DNA of 64,000 bases from Phycisphaerae bacterium (lineage in GTDB: Bacteria; Planctomycetota; Phycisphaerae; SM23-33), in assembly GCA_011050235.1 (NCBI GenBank), contig DRGC01000002.1, forward strand, positions 62,001 through 126,000. Reading direction: 5' to 3'. The notes below the pieces were generated by a model, which had not been told where the DNA came from, made no database searches, and saw only the letters and a list, made by a program, of their open reading frames with translations. Below are positions 27,833 to 36,576 of this stretch, piece by piece; the first letter of the stretch is position 1, and the number at the start of each line of letters is the position of its first letter. The position numbers and the translations under genes were made by a program.

Positions 27833-29407
27833 CTATGTCCAGATCGATTGCAGTTCGAAGACCTCGAGTGTTTTGAACATCGCGGCGCCGCCTCTGGTGA
27901 ACGCTCCCAGCGACTGATTGTCGTCAGCCATCGCGGCGGCCATCGGCATGTAGACCAGGCCGTCATTGGCGAAGATTTCGATCGATCCGCGATCGACCAG
28001 CAGTCGCAATGTGACAACGCCATCTACAGCGGCCAGCGGAGCAACCTTATCCAGACACGACAGCTCGCCCTTGGCGACATTCCACATCACATCCACGCCG
28101 CGAATGTTGAAGCCGACTTCTGCCGCGTCGCCGACCGACATCTCCGCGCGGATATCGAACAAATCGCCGGCCACATCCGACAGTGGATTATCCCCCTCGC
28201 TAACCGTCAGATCAGCCCACGCGTGCTTCTGGCCGTGGAGCTTTTCGATCTCAGCCACCGGCTGGGCGAACACGCGGATGCCTTCATCGGTCGCCCGCAG
28301 CGTCAATTCGGTGGCAAATAGCATCATCTGATTGAATGGCATGTCCGTGACGTTCACCTGCCCCCAGCCGATTTGGATTCGCCGGCCATCGTCGGCCGGG
28401 ATGTTGCTGAAGGTCTGGGCGGCGTAGAAGCAATTCCCGCGACTCAGCGGCAGGCGCTCCTGCTCGGGGGTGAAGGTCTTTCCGTCGAACTGACCGACCA
28501 GATACTCCCCAGCCGCTCCGTGCAGCACCCACCGCGTATTGGCCGAGTCGCCGTCGACGGGCAGTTCGAACAGGTCGGGGCATTCGAAAAAGCCCGGCAG
28601 TTCCGACTGCAGGGCCCACGTCTTGAGGTCCGGGGAGGTGAAGAAGCCGAACCGCTGACTGTTTTCCTCGTCGAGGAACAGGACCATCACCCACTCACCC
28701 GTCGGCTCGTGCCAGAAGATTCGCGGGTCGCGGTCGCTACCGCCAGTGATGTTGTCGACGACGGGGTTGCCGTCGAACTTCATCCACGTTCGCCCGCGGT
28801 CGGTGCTGTAGGCGATCGCCTGGGTGAACGTCGGCCCGGCGTAGGTGAAGGCCGCCACGAGGGGCTTCTCGTCGCCCGTCTGGAAGCCGGTCGTGTTGGC
28901 CTCGTCGACGACGGCTGAGCCGGAGAAAATCGTCCCAAGTGCGTCGGGGTAGATGGCGTCGGGCTGTTCGGTCCAGTGGACCAGGTCTTCGCTGATCGTC
29001 TGGCCCCAGTGCATGTTGCCCCAGCCCGTCCCGTAGGGGTTGTGCTGGTAGAACAGATGGTACTCGCCGTCGTAGAAGACCATGCCGTTGGGGTCGTTGT
29101 TCCACCCGCGGCGGCTGGAGAAGTGAAACTGCGGGCGAAGCTTCTCTTGGTAGAGGTCCTCGGCGCCTTCGATCTGATCCGACGGCTTGATGATCAGATT
29201 CTCCAGCGGTGGGTCGACCTCGAAGGTCGCCTCCTTGCCGGCGAACTCGGTGACGTCCATGAACACCCACAGGCCCGGCTCGCCTTCCGCCAGTTCGATC
29301 TCGAACTCGCGGACGGTCTGGCCATCGATAATCATCTTCATCTGGCGCTTCCGGCCGCCGGTGGTGACGGGAAAGTTGAGGTACGTGGTATTGAGCGTGA
29401 GCTTCAT
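27833..29407 (-). CDS. GH32 beta-fructosidase (levanase/invertase-like)
   Basis: A 524-residue GH32 enzyme with all three catalytic motifs: GWNNDPNGM (nucleophile Asp105), SDRDPRIFW (Asp227 of RDP) and FFECPDLFEL (acid/base Glu275 of EC). An unusual N-terminal beta domain of about 90 residues precedes the propeller, and a C-terminal sandwich contains GSIEIFANDGL. No signal peptide is visible. It should hydrolyse fructosyl linkages in sucrose, inulin or levan. The ATG at 29407 follows GGAAAGGC; the upstream start at 29425 is less likely. It lies convergent to the sugar kinase. Confidence 0.92.
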   Translation of the reverse strand: MKLTLNTTYLNFPVTTGGRKRQMKMIIDGQTVREFEIELAEGEPGLWVFMDVTEFAGKEATFEVDPPLENLIIKPSDQIEGAEDLYQEKLRPQFHFSSRRGWNNDPNGMVFYDGEYHLFYQHNPYGTGWGNMHWGQTISEDLVHWTEQPDAIYPDALGTIFSGSAVVDEANTTGFQTGDEKPLVAAFTYAGPTFTQAIAYSTDRGRTWMKFDGNPVVDNITGGSDRDPRIFWHEPTGEWVMVLFLDEENSQRFGFFTSPDLKTWALQSELPGFFECPDLFELPVDGDSANTRWVLHGAAGEYLVGQFDGKTFTPEQERLPLSRGNCFYAAQTFSNIPADDGRRIQIGWGQVNVTDMPFNQMMLFATELTLRATDEGIRVFAQPVAEIEKLHGQKHAWADLTVSEGDNPLSDVAGDLFDIRAEMSVGDAAEVGFNIRGVDVMWNVAKGELSCLDKVAPLAAVDGVVTLRLLVDRGSIEIFANDGLVYMPMAAAMADDNQSLGAFTRGGAAMFKTLEVFELQSIWT

Positions 29408-29434
29408 GTCGCTTTGCCTTTCCATAGCGGATGG

Positions 29435-29768
29435 TTATTCAATAATCAGCAGCCAGCCGCGTGCGGGCCCGACGGGAATTGCCTCGCCCACAACGAACGT
29501 CGCAGCCGGTTGGAAGTCCTCGACCTGCGGTGCAGTGATTGTCGCTTTTCCCGCGTCGATGTCGAGCGCCGCCCAGTCAATATCCAGCCGGACGTCGACC
29601 GTCTCAGCCGCCCAACTCGCGATTGATCTCAACGCGGGCAACGTTGGCGATGCGTTGCTGCGTCTGGGTGCAAACGACCATCGCGTCAATCAGCTCCGGC
29701 GAAATGTAACACGCCGCTCCACCGCTCGCCATGGTCCGCCCATCGATCGAGACGCGAAGATTGACAGC
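29435..29768 (-). pseudogene. Frameshifted C-terminal remnant of a glycoside-hydrolase-like gene
   Basis: Two abutting minus-strand frames join at 29604. The upstream piece reads SIDGRTMASGGAACYISPEL...EINRELGG and stops at TGA. The downstream piece begins ETVDVRLDIDWAALDID and ends VEDFQPAATFVVGEAIPV...GWLLIIE. The end phrase is typical of the beta-sandwich tail of large DUF6067/GH123-like proteins. One inserted base would restore a single 110-codon frame, and no N-terminal domain remains. This is either a decayed gene tail or, less likely, a sequencing error in a short gene. Confidence 0.5.
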
Positions 29769-29832
29769 CCGCGCGAGCGGGGGTAGCTATGGAGACCGCT
29801 CGGCCGGTTTGGCCAGGCGTGGAGAACCATCG

Positions 29833-30900
29833 GTGCTGACAGTTTCAGCAAGAATGCGCGAGGCAATGGAGCGGCTGAAGCAGGCGGCTGTCGGCAAGGC
29901 CGATTGTGTAGCCGTGACGGCGCAGATCAGCCACCATGCCGCTCGCCTGGCGGGCGAGTCGACCCGGACATTCTACACCGACGCCGAGACCTTCCTCGCC
30001 TGCCAACTCCACGCCGATGAGCTGTACCAGCTCGACACCGTCACCACGCATTACGATCTGTACAACATCGAGGCTGAGGCGATGGGGGCGCCGATGGTCT
30101 GGAACGCCAACGAGACCCCCGAGGCCGACCCGGCCCATCGACTGCTGGAATCCGTCGACGACTGGCGGAAGCTCAAGCCCGTTCGAATCGGCCAAGCCGG
30201 GCGAATGCCGTTTATCCTCGAGATCAACAGACGGCTGATGGACTTGGCCTTAAAGCCGAAGGTCCGCTTCTGCGGGCCGGTCACGCTGGCGGCGAAGCTG
30301 CTGGGCGTTGAGAAACTCATCGTCGCGTGCGTCACCGAGCCGGACCGGGTCCACGCGCTCATGACGTTCCTGACCGACGAGGTGATCGCGCCGTGGATCG
30401 TCTGCCAGCGCGAGCATGCCGGCGACGACAACGCCACGGCCGGCGGGGCCGACGCCGTCGCCTCGCCCCCGATCCTGAGCGTGGCGATGGTCCGTGAGTT
30501 TTGCCTTCACTACCTCCAAAGGCTGGACAAGCTGGTCGGCAAGGTCCGCCTGGCTGCGCTATGGGGTGAAAGATTCCTCGACGATCCGCGTGAGTACATG
30601 GACATCAAACGGCTCGCGTATCCGGGCACCTGCCAGGCCCTGGACCCGGACGTCACCGCTCTGGGCCCGGCGCTGTTCAAGGCCTATGCCGATGAGCATG
30701 ACATGACCCTCGTGATGGGTCTGGATGCCGCACTGATCGAGCAAGGCCCGGTCAACGCCATTCGCTCGCGGGCCCAGCGCTTCATCGACGAGGCCGGGCG
30801 GGACGGGCGGTTCATCCTCTTCCTCAACGACATCCCCTACAACACCCCGCCCGATCACGTCCACGCCGCCGTCGCCGTCGCCCACCAGCACCGTTACTGA
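29833..30900 (+). CDS. UroD-family protein lacking the zinc motif (ALWG type)
   Basis: A 355-residue UroD-fold protein opening MREAMERLKQAAVGKADCVAV. At the position of the HxC metal site it reads LAALWGERF (residues 240-248), so the zinc ligands are gone. The end VHAAVAVAHQHRY fits the family's C-terminal helix. I prefer the GTG at 29833, which has GGAGA upstream; the ATG at 29854 is an alternative. It converges on the DegT aminotransferase gene with only six bases between stops. It may be a corrinoid-independent or regulatory family member. Confidence 0.75.
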   Translation: MLTVSARMREAMERLKQAAVGKADCVAVTAQISHHAARLAGESTRTFYTDAETFLACQLHADELYQLDTVTTHYDLYNIEAEAMGAPMVWNANETPEADPAHRLLESVDDWRKLKPVRIGQAGRMPFILEINRRLMDLALKPKVRFCGPVTLAAKLLGVEKLIVACVTEPDRVHALMTFLTDEVIAPWIVCQREHAGDDNATAGGADAVASPPILSVAMVREFCLHYLQRLDKLVGKVRLAALWGERFLDDPREYMDIKRLAYPGTCQALDPDVTALGPALFKAYADEHDMTLVMGLDAALIEQGPVNAIRSRAQRFIDEAGRDGRFILFLNDIPYNTPPDHVHAAVAVAHQHRY

Positions 30901-30906
30901 CGGCGG

Positions 30907-32076
30907 CTACAGGCGTGCAAGTGCCCGGGCGGCCTGGCGCGCGTCGGCGACCGTGCTGTCGTAGGGCACACCCAACGCAATGGTGCGGCCGAGGATATCC
31001 AGCGACTTGCGACACATGTCCTTGCTGTAGCTGATTTGTCTGTGGGCATGAATGCGGTACGGGTCGGCCTTGGGGTCGAAGGCCCCGTGCTTTTTCAGGA
31101 TCGGCGTCCAGTTCGGGTAGACATGCCGGCCCGTGTCGATCGGCGTGCCCATCCAAAACGGGGCCTTGTGGCCGTGGCGCTTGAGGAACGCCCGCATCTC
31201 CTTGACCGTCTCGAAAAGGATCGGCACGCTCACGCCGCAATCGCCGGCGTCCTCATTGCACGGGCTGAGTCGAAACGCCTTGGCCTTGGCGAGTTCGGCC
31301 CGTATGGCGGCCCGGCGGGCGCGGAGGCGTCTGAGAATGCCGTCGAGGCGCTTGAGCTGCTGGCACAGGATCGCGCCGGTGATCTCGGAAGCCCGGAAGT
31401 TCGTACCCGCAAAAAACGGCGTGCTGACCTTGTCGGCGTGCTTGCGGAACACGCAGCCACCATCGTGGTGGATCAGGGCCTTGTCGTACCCCGTCAGATC
31501 GTCGGTCACGATCGCTCCCCCCTCGCCGGCGGTGATGATCTTGAATTGGTTGAAGCTGAACCCCCCGGCCTTGCCGATCGAGCCGAGCCGCTTGCCGCGA
31601 TAGCTGCCGCCGGCCGCCTGGCAGGCATCCTCGACGATCACGAGCTTTCGCCGCTTGGCGATCCGCTTCAGCGCGCTCATATCGCACGGCCGGCCGCTCA
31701 TGTGCACCGGCATGATAGCCCGCGTGTAGCGCGAGATATTCGCCTCGACGCTCTTGGGACACAGCGCCAGCGACTCGTCGACGTCGGCGATGATGGGAAT
31801 CGCCCCCATCGCCAGCACCGCCAGCGGGCTGGCGATGAAGGTAAAGGCGGGCACGATGACCTCATCGCCCGGCCGAACGCCCGCCGCGATCAGCGCGCAC
31901 TCCAACGCCCCTGTTCCGCTGGAAACGCTCAGGGCATATTTCGTGCCGATGGTCTTGGCGAAGGCCTCTTCGAACTTGTCGCACCAGCCGCCCTCGCCGC
32001 CGCGGTATCGGAACATCATGCCGCTGCTGATGACCTTGGCGACCGCATCGATCTCTCGTTTTCCTATTTCGTACAC
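30907..32076 (-). CDS. DegT/DnrJ/EryC1-family PLP aminotransferase
   Basis: A 389-residue sugar-type aminotransferase. The PLP lysine is Lys179 in GGFSFNQFKIITAGEGGAIVT, with Asp150 in IVEDACQAAGG. The phosphate-binding turn is VSSGTGALECALIAAG and the substrate region is IVPAFTFIASPLAVL. Such enzymes aminate keto-sugars or inososes using glutamate or glutamine. The Gfo/Idh dehydrogenase gene starts the same operon 113 bases upstream. Oxidation followed by transamination is the pattern for 3-amino sugars and aminocyclitols, which I infer here. Confidence 0.88.
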   Translation of the reverse strand: MYEIGKREIDAVAKVISSGMMFRYRGGEGGWCDKFEEAFAKTIGTKYALSVSSGTGALECALIAAGVRPGDEVIVPAFTFIASPLAVLAMGAIPIIADVDESLALCPKSVEANISRYTRAIMPVHMSGRPCDMSALKRIAKRRKLVIVEDACQAAGGSYRGKRLGSIGKAGGFSFNQFKIITAGEGGAIVTDDLTGYDKALIHHDGGCVFRKHADKVSTPFFAGTNFRASEITGAILCQQLKRLDGILRRLRARRAAIRAELAKAKAFRLSPCNEDAGDCGVSVPILFETVKEMRAFLKRHGHKAPFWMGTPIDTGRHVYPNWTPILKKHGAFDPKADPYRIHAHRQISYSKDMCRKSLDILGRTIALGVPYDSTVADARQAARALARL

Positions 32077-32189
32077 GTTGGCGTGCTCCTGACAAGGGGA
32101 CCAGGCAAGCGGGCTGTCTCATTCGTCTCCGGTGAGATGAGTATATGTCAGCCCGACAAGGTTAGCCAAGAGTCGGTCGGCCGGCATGG

Positions 32190-33233
32190 TCAGTCGATGT
32201 CCACAGGCTTGCCGCCTTCGTCGGCCGACCGTTCGGCGGCGAGGATCAGGCGCGTGTTGAGCAAGCCGTCTTCGCCGCTGGTGATCGGCCGCTTGCCGTC
32301 GCGGACGCATTCGACGAAGTGGTAGATGCTCTCGACGGCAAAGCCCACCTGCCGCCCGTGAACTTGGGGAGTGATGAACATGTCCGGCAGCGATGCGTCC
32401 GGGAAGCCGGCCGGTGTCTTGTCGGTATATTTGGCGATTGGCCCGCAGTGCTGGGGGTCCAGATAGATCACGCCATCGGAGCCGATGATCTCGACGCGGT
32501 GATCGATCAACGCCGGCGAGCTTTGCGGCAGGACCCAACTGTTCTCGACCACAGCCATCGCCCCATCGTCGAAATCCACAACGGTCAGATACATGTCCGC
32601 CGTCGGGATCCCCATGGCCCGCAGGATGCCGTCCTGTCGCCGGCATGTCACGCGGCAGGGCCTGGCCTGCATGAACCAGCAGATGGTGTCCAGGGCGTGG
32701 CTGCCCAGAAAGAGCATCACCGACGACTCGCCCGCCCACGGCAGCATTGTCGTCGGCACATAGATCGTGTCGCTGAGGCGGTAGTAGATGTAGCGGACGT
32801 CGCCAAGCTCGCCGGCTGAGATGGCCTTTGACGCCTCGTGATGGGGCGGATTCCAGCGATTGTGCCAGTCCACCATCAGATAGACGCCGGCTGCCTCTGC
32901 GGCGGCGATCATCGCCTGACAGTCCTCGATCGTCGTGGCCAGGGGCTTTTCGCACAGGATGTGCTTGCCGGCCTGGGCGCACTGGATGGCGACCGCCGCG
33001 TGGGCGCCATCGGGCGTGGCGACGGAGACGGCGTCCAGCTCGACATCGGCCAGCATCGCATCAACGGACGTATAGTAGTTGGCAACACCCCATGTCGCCG
33101 CGGCATCGCGGGCGCGGCCTTCGTCGAGGTCACATATCGCCATCAGCTCGGCCGATGCGTGCTGCGAGTATGCACGAATGTGGGCCGCCCCCCATATCCC
33201 CGCCCCGATCACAGCTACGCGGACCTGTTTCAT
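32190..33233 (-). CDS. Gfo/Idh/MocA-family dehydrogenase (canonical)
   Basis: A 347-residue NAD(P)-dependent sugar or cyclitol dehydrogenase. The Rossmann motif is VAVIGAGIWGAAHIRAYSQH, and GKHILCEKPLATTIEDCQ supplies the catalytic Lys of EKP. The C-terminal sheet domain includes RWNPPHHEASKAISAGELGD. Unlike the two Gfo/Idh proteins at the window start, its motifs are intact. It precedes the DegT aminotransferase gene on the same strand and probably supplies its keto substrate. A remnant of a UroD-like gene lies 57 bases upstream of its start. Confidence 0.88.
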   Translation of the reverse strand: MKQVRVAVIGAGIWGAAHIRAYSQHASAELMAICDLDEGRARDAAATWGVANYYTSVDAMLADVELDAVSVATPDGAHAAVAIQCAQAGKHILCEKPLATTIEDCQAMIAAAEAAGVYLMVDWHNRWNPPHHEASKAISAGELGDVRYIYYRLSDTIYVPTTMLPWAGESSVMLFLGSHALDTICWFMQARPCRVTCRRQDGILRAMGIPTADMYLTVVDFDDGAMAVVENSWVLPQSSPALIDHRVEIIGSDGVIYLDPQHCGPIAKYTDKTPAGFPDASLPDMFITPQVHGRQVGFAVESIYHFVECVRDGKRPITSGEDGLLNTRLILAAERSADEGGKPVDID

Positions 33234-33289
33234 GTGATATGCCTTTGTGCTCCCGTTTCCAATGACGGCTCCACATGCGACTGGGCCGG

Positions 33290-33418
33290 CTAATTGTCCC
33301 GCAGGGCCTCGAACATGGCCAGCACGTTCTGAATCGGCACCTTGGCCTGGATGTTGTGGATGGCGTTAAACACGAAGCCGCCATCGGCGTTGAATATCTC
33401 GATCCACCGGCGGACGGT
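33290..33418 (-). pseudogene. C-terminal remnant of a UroD-like gene (HN type)
   Basis: The frame ending at the TAG 33290-33292 reads RRWIEIFNADGGFVFNAIHN and then IQAKVPIQNVLAMFEALRDN. This is the classic C-terminal signature of UroD-family methyltransferase-like proteins (GGFVF...HNIQ...VPxxNVLAMFEA). Only about 42 codons remain, with no start, directly upstream of the Gfo/Idh gene. No intact copy of this subtype is in the window, so it is not a simple copy of a neighbour. Confidence 0.7.
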
Positions 33419-33483
33419 CCACGCTCTTATGGTCCAACGCCCTCTGGAATCGCTCTCTGGATGTCATGTGACCTGTCAGCGTC

Positions 33484-34971
33484 CTACTTGACCCGGACCT
33501 TGATCTTCAGCCGGGCTGCGCCTTTGGATGTCTTGGTGCCTTTGTACATCTTGGCGGCGCGGGCGCGGGCGAGGCGCTTTCGGGCGGCGGGGATGGCGTC
33601 GGCGTATTGGGGCAGCCAGCGGCGCTGGGTGATGAGCATCTCGTCGACCATCTGTGAGATTTCTTCCGGGTCGCAGACGGCCCCGGTGAGCGGGTCCATC
33701 ATGACGGACTGTTTGAGCAGGTCCACGTCTGCGCGGACGGCGGCCTCGACGGCCAGGCGCTGGACATGCACGGACGCGCTGCACACGGCCGCACAGCCCA
33801 GCGGGAGATCGCCGACCTGCGGAATGTTCACGCCGTTGCCGTCGACGTAGCCGGGAACTTCCACGATGCAGTCTTCGGGCAGATTGGTGATGCAGTTATC
33901 GTTGACCACGTTGAAGTGCCCGCGATACAGCCGTCCCGTCTCCAGGGCCTCGATGATGTAGCTGCCATGCTCGCCGCCGCGGCCTTCGGGCGTGATGGGG
34001 TTGCCCGCCTGCTTCAGCCGCTTGGCGAAGCCGCTCTTGAACCAGTGTCGCCCCTCGGTGCACACGCGCAGATAGCCGCCCGTTTCGCCGTCGATCCAGT
34101 TGCCCAGCTTGATCCACTTGCGGATCTCCTTGGGGCGCTTGCGGTACCACGGCACGTATTCGCTGAGGTGCCCGTTGGACTCGGTGCTGTAGTAGCCGAA
34201 CCGCCGCAGCATGTCGATGCGGACCTTCTCGGTCTGGCTGTAGACGGGATGAGCTTCGAAGCCCGCCAGCAGGCGGTCGGTCCAGTCGGCCCCATCGTAG
34301 AGGATCTGGATGTACCACGTCTGGTGGTTGATGCCGGCGCAGATGATGTCCACATCATCGCTGCTGACGGGGACGAACCGTTTCGAGCCGGGCTTGGTCC
34401 GGCCGTTGACAAGCAGCTCGATGACCTCGGCGATCTGGTGATGGCCGCCCATCACGCCGTGACACAGGCCGATCGTGGGCACACCGCCATACTGGTTGGC
34501 GGCCCAGGTGTTCATGGCGTTGGGGTTGGCGTAGTTCAGCAGCAACGCCCCGTCGGCGGCGACGGCCCGGATGTCGTCGCAGAACGCCAGGACCTGCGGG
34601 ATGTTTCGCTGGCCGTACATGATCCCGCCCGCGCACAGCGTATCGCCCACGCACTGGTCCACGCCGTACTTCAACGGGATATCGATGTCGAGTTTGAACG
34701 CCTCCAGCCCGCCGATCCGCGTGCAGTTGATGACATAGTCGGCCCCGGCCAGCGCCTTGCGCCGGTCGGTAGTGGCGATGATCCTGGTGGGAAGCTTATT
34801 GGCCTCGATGTCCTTGCGACAGAGCTGGACGACCATGTCCAGGTTCCGCTGATTGATGTCCGTCATGCCGAAGACGGTGTCCTGCAGTTCGGGCACGCTC
34901 AGGATGTCGCGAAACAGCCCACGCGTGAACCCCACGCTGCCGGCCCCGATAAAGGCTACCTTGATCGCCAT
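33484..34971 (-). CDS. GH4-family glycosidase (alpha-galactosidase-like)
   Basis: A 495-residue GH4 enzyme. GH4 glycosidases use NAD+ and a divalent metal to oxidise C3 of the sugar during cleavage. Evidence is the N-terminal motif IKVAFIGAGSVGFTRGLFRDIL, then ADYVINCTRIGG, LLLNYANPNAMNTWA and the metal-site phrase TIGLCHGVMGGHHQIAEV (Cys and His). The overall length and the NPNAMNT phrase favour the alpha-galactosidase/alpha-glucuronidase branch, which acts on unphosphorylated sugars. It is encoded 12 bases downstream of the GH29 gene, so the two form an operon. Confidence 0.88.
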   Translation of the reverse strand: MAIKVAFIGAGSVGFTRGLFRDILSVPELQDTVFGMTDINQRNLDMVVQLCRKDIEANKLPTRIIATTDRRKALAGADYVINCTRIGGLEAFKLDIDIPLKYGVDQCVGDTLCAGGIMYGQRNIPQVLAFCDDIRAVAADGALLLNYANPNAMNTWAANQYGGVPTIGLCHGVMGGHHQIAEVIELLVNGRTKPGSKRFVPVSSDDVDIICAGINHQTWYIQILYDGADWTDRLLAGFEAHPVYSQTEKVRIDMLRRFGYYSTESNGHLSEYVPWYRKRPKEIRKWIKLGNWIDGETGGYLRVCTEGRHWFKSGFAKRLKQAGNPITPEGRGGEHGSYIIEALETGRLYRGHFNVVNDNCITNLPEDCIVEVPGYVDGNGVNIPQVGDLPLGCAAVCSASVHVQRLAVEAAVRADVDLLKQSVMMDPLTGAVCDPEEISQMVDEMLITQRRWLPQYADAIPAARKRLARARAAKMYKGTKTSKGAARLKIKVRVK

Positions 34972-34983
34972 ATCGCTATGTCC

Positions 34984-36432
34984 TCAGTTCAACCAGTCCG
35001 GGGTGGTGTTTCGGTCGCAATGCACTTGCACCACGAAGGCGTGCTCTTGCCCCTTTGGCGGGCTGGCCGGGAGGGTTATCGTCAGTTCCGCTCCGTTCTG
35101 GGTGAACGGCAGGGCCTGCTCGCCTGTCAACATAGTGACACCCTCTATGCCCGGCAGGGCATCTCGCCACGGGTCTTTCAGGTCGAGCGTCAGCTTACCA
35201 CCCGCGGGCCAATTCAGCAGGATGATGTTCAGCGCCTTATCCTTGGTGGTGAAGCGGACGTCCTCGCCCTGGCCAAACACGCTGAAAGGCCGCGTGCCGT
35301 AGATCGCCTCGCCGTTGGTCGCCAGCCACGAACCGATTTCCGCCAGACGATCGACGACCCGCTGCTCCAGCTCGCCCGAGGGCATCGGCGGGATGTTCAG
35401 CAGCAGGCACCCGTACTTGCTGACGACGTCCACCAGGAGGTGGATCAACTCGTCCACGTCGTACAGCTCGGCGTCGGGGTTGTAGCTCCAGCCGCTTTTG
35501 ACGACGGTGAAGTCCGTCTGCCACGGCCGATAGATCAGCCGGTTGGCGCCGCTTTGCTCAAGGTCCAGCGACGCGACGTTGTTGACGTAGAGCCCGTGGC
35601 TGAAGGCTCCCATGTACTCGTCGATATCCTTGAGGAACATCACCGAATCGAGCTTGCCGTGGCGGGCGATGCTGCGGTTGTAGTAGTGGGCCATGACCTC
35701 CATGCCGGTGCGGAACTCATCTTCGCCGCGGAACGGAATCGCTCCGTCGAAGTACAGCACGTCGGGTTCGTAACGGTCGATCAGGTCGCATATGCGGGCC
35801 TTCCACTGGTCGCGCCACTGCTTGGGCGGGTCGGCCGGGTGCCAGGCGCTTTGGTCGTCCGAAGGCGAATGGTAGTAGTCCTGGTAGGCCGGGTCGTTGC
35901 CGTCGTAGGGGCCGCCCTCGTCGCTGTTCTTGTTGGTGTTGAACCAACTGTAGGAGCGGGCCAGGTGGGTGGTCACGCCCCATCGCAGGCCCGCAGCGAT
36001 CGTCGCATCCTTCAGCATGCCGATGAGGTCCTGCTTGGGGCCCATGTTGGCCGCGTTCCATTTGTGGTGGCGCGAATCCCACAGGTCGAAGTTGTCGTGA
36101 TGGACGGCGCAGGGCGAAAAGTACTTCGCCCCCGCCCGCTTGATGACATCCAGCATGGCCTCCGGGTCGAAGCGCTCGGCCTTCCACAACGGGATCAGGT
36201 CCTTGTAGCCGAACGTCGACGGGTGGCCGTAGGTCTTGATGTGGTGGGCGTTGTCCTCGTGGCCGGGGATGTACATGTGCCGGCCGTACCACTCGGCCCG
36301 GCCGACCGTCGAGTACACACCCCAGTGCATATAGATCCCGAACTTCGCATCCCGGAACCACTGCGGCGCCGAGTAGTGGGTGCCCAACGACTGAATGGTC
36401 GGTTTGACGGCCGCCGCGCGGTCACTACTCAT
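34984..36432 (-). CDS. GH29 alpha-L-fucosidase
   Basis: A 482-residue GH29 enzyme. Landmarks are PQWFRDAKFGIYMHWGVYSTVGRAEWY, AGAKYFSPCAVHHDNFDLWDS, and YEPDVLYFDGAIP, whose Asp is the catalytic nucleophile. The C-terminal beta-sandwich ends the protein. No signal peptide is seen. GAGGAG precedes the ATG at 36432; an upstream in-frame start at 36510 is rejected. It should release terminal fucose from glycans such as fucoidan or host or plant fucosides. Its GH4 neighbour follows in the same operon. Confidence 0.93.
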   Translation of the reverse strand: MSSDRAAAVKPTIQSLGTHYSAPQWFRDAKFGIYMHWGVYSTVGRAEWYGRHMYIPGHEDNAHHIKTYGHPSTFGYKDLIPLWKAERFDPEAMLDVIKRAGAKYFSPCAVHHDNFDLWDSRHHKWNAANMGPKQDLIGMLKDATIAAGLRWGVTTHLARSYSWFNTNKNSDEGGPYDGNDPAYQDYYHSPSDDQSAWHPADPPKQWRDQWKARICDLIDRYEPDVLYFDGAIPFRGEDEFRTGMEVMAHYYNRSIARHGKLDSVMFLKDIDEYMGAFSHGLYVNNVASLDLEQSGANRLIYRPWQTDFTVVKSGWSYNPDAELYDVDELIHLLVDVVSKYGCLLLNIPPMPSGELEQRVVDRLAEIGSWLATNGEAIYGTRPFSVFGQGEDVRFTTKDKALNIILLNWPAGGKLTLDLKDPWRDALPGIEGVTMLTGEQALPFTQNGAELTITLPASPPKGQEHAFVVQVHCDRNTTPDWLN

Positions 36433-36576
36433 CCGATGCTCCTCACTGAAAAGGCCATACGGCTGCGACCCCTGACAAGCTGGGCGCCTCTGGCAGAGGA
36501 GGATAGACATGATGCCGCTTCAACACAAGCCGACCGGCAGAGAACCAGGTCGATCAGGCGGCGGGGAGGCGAACGG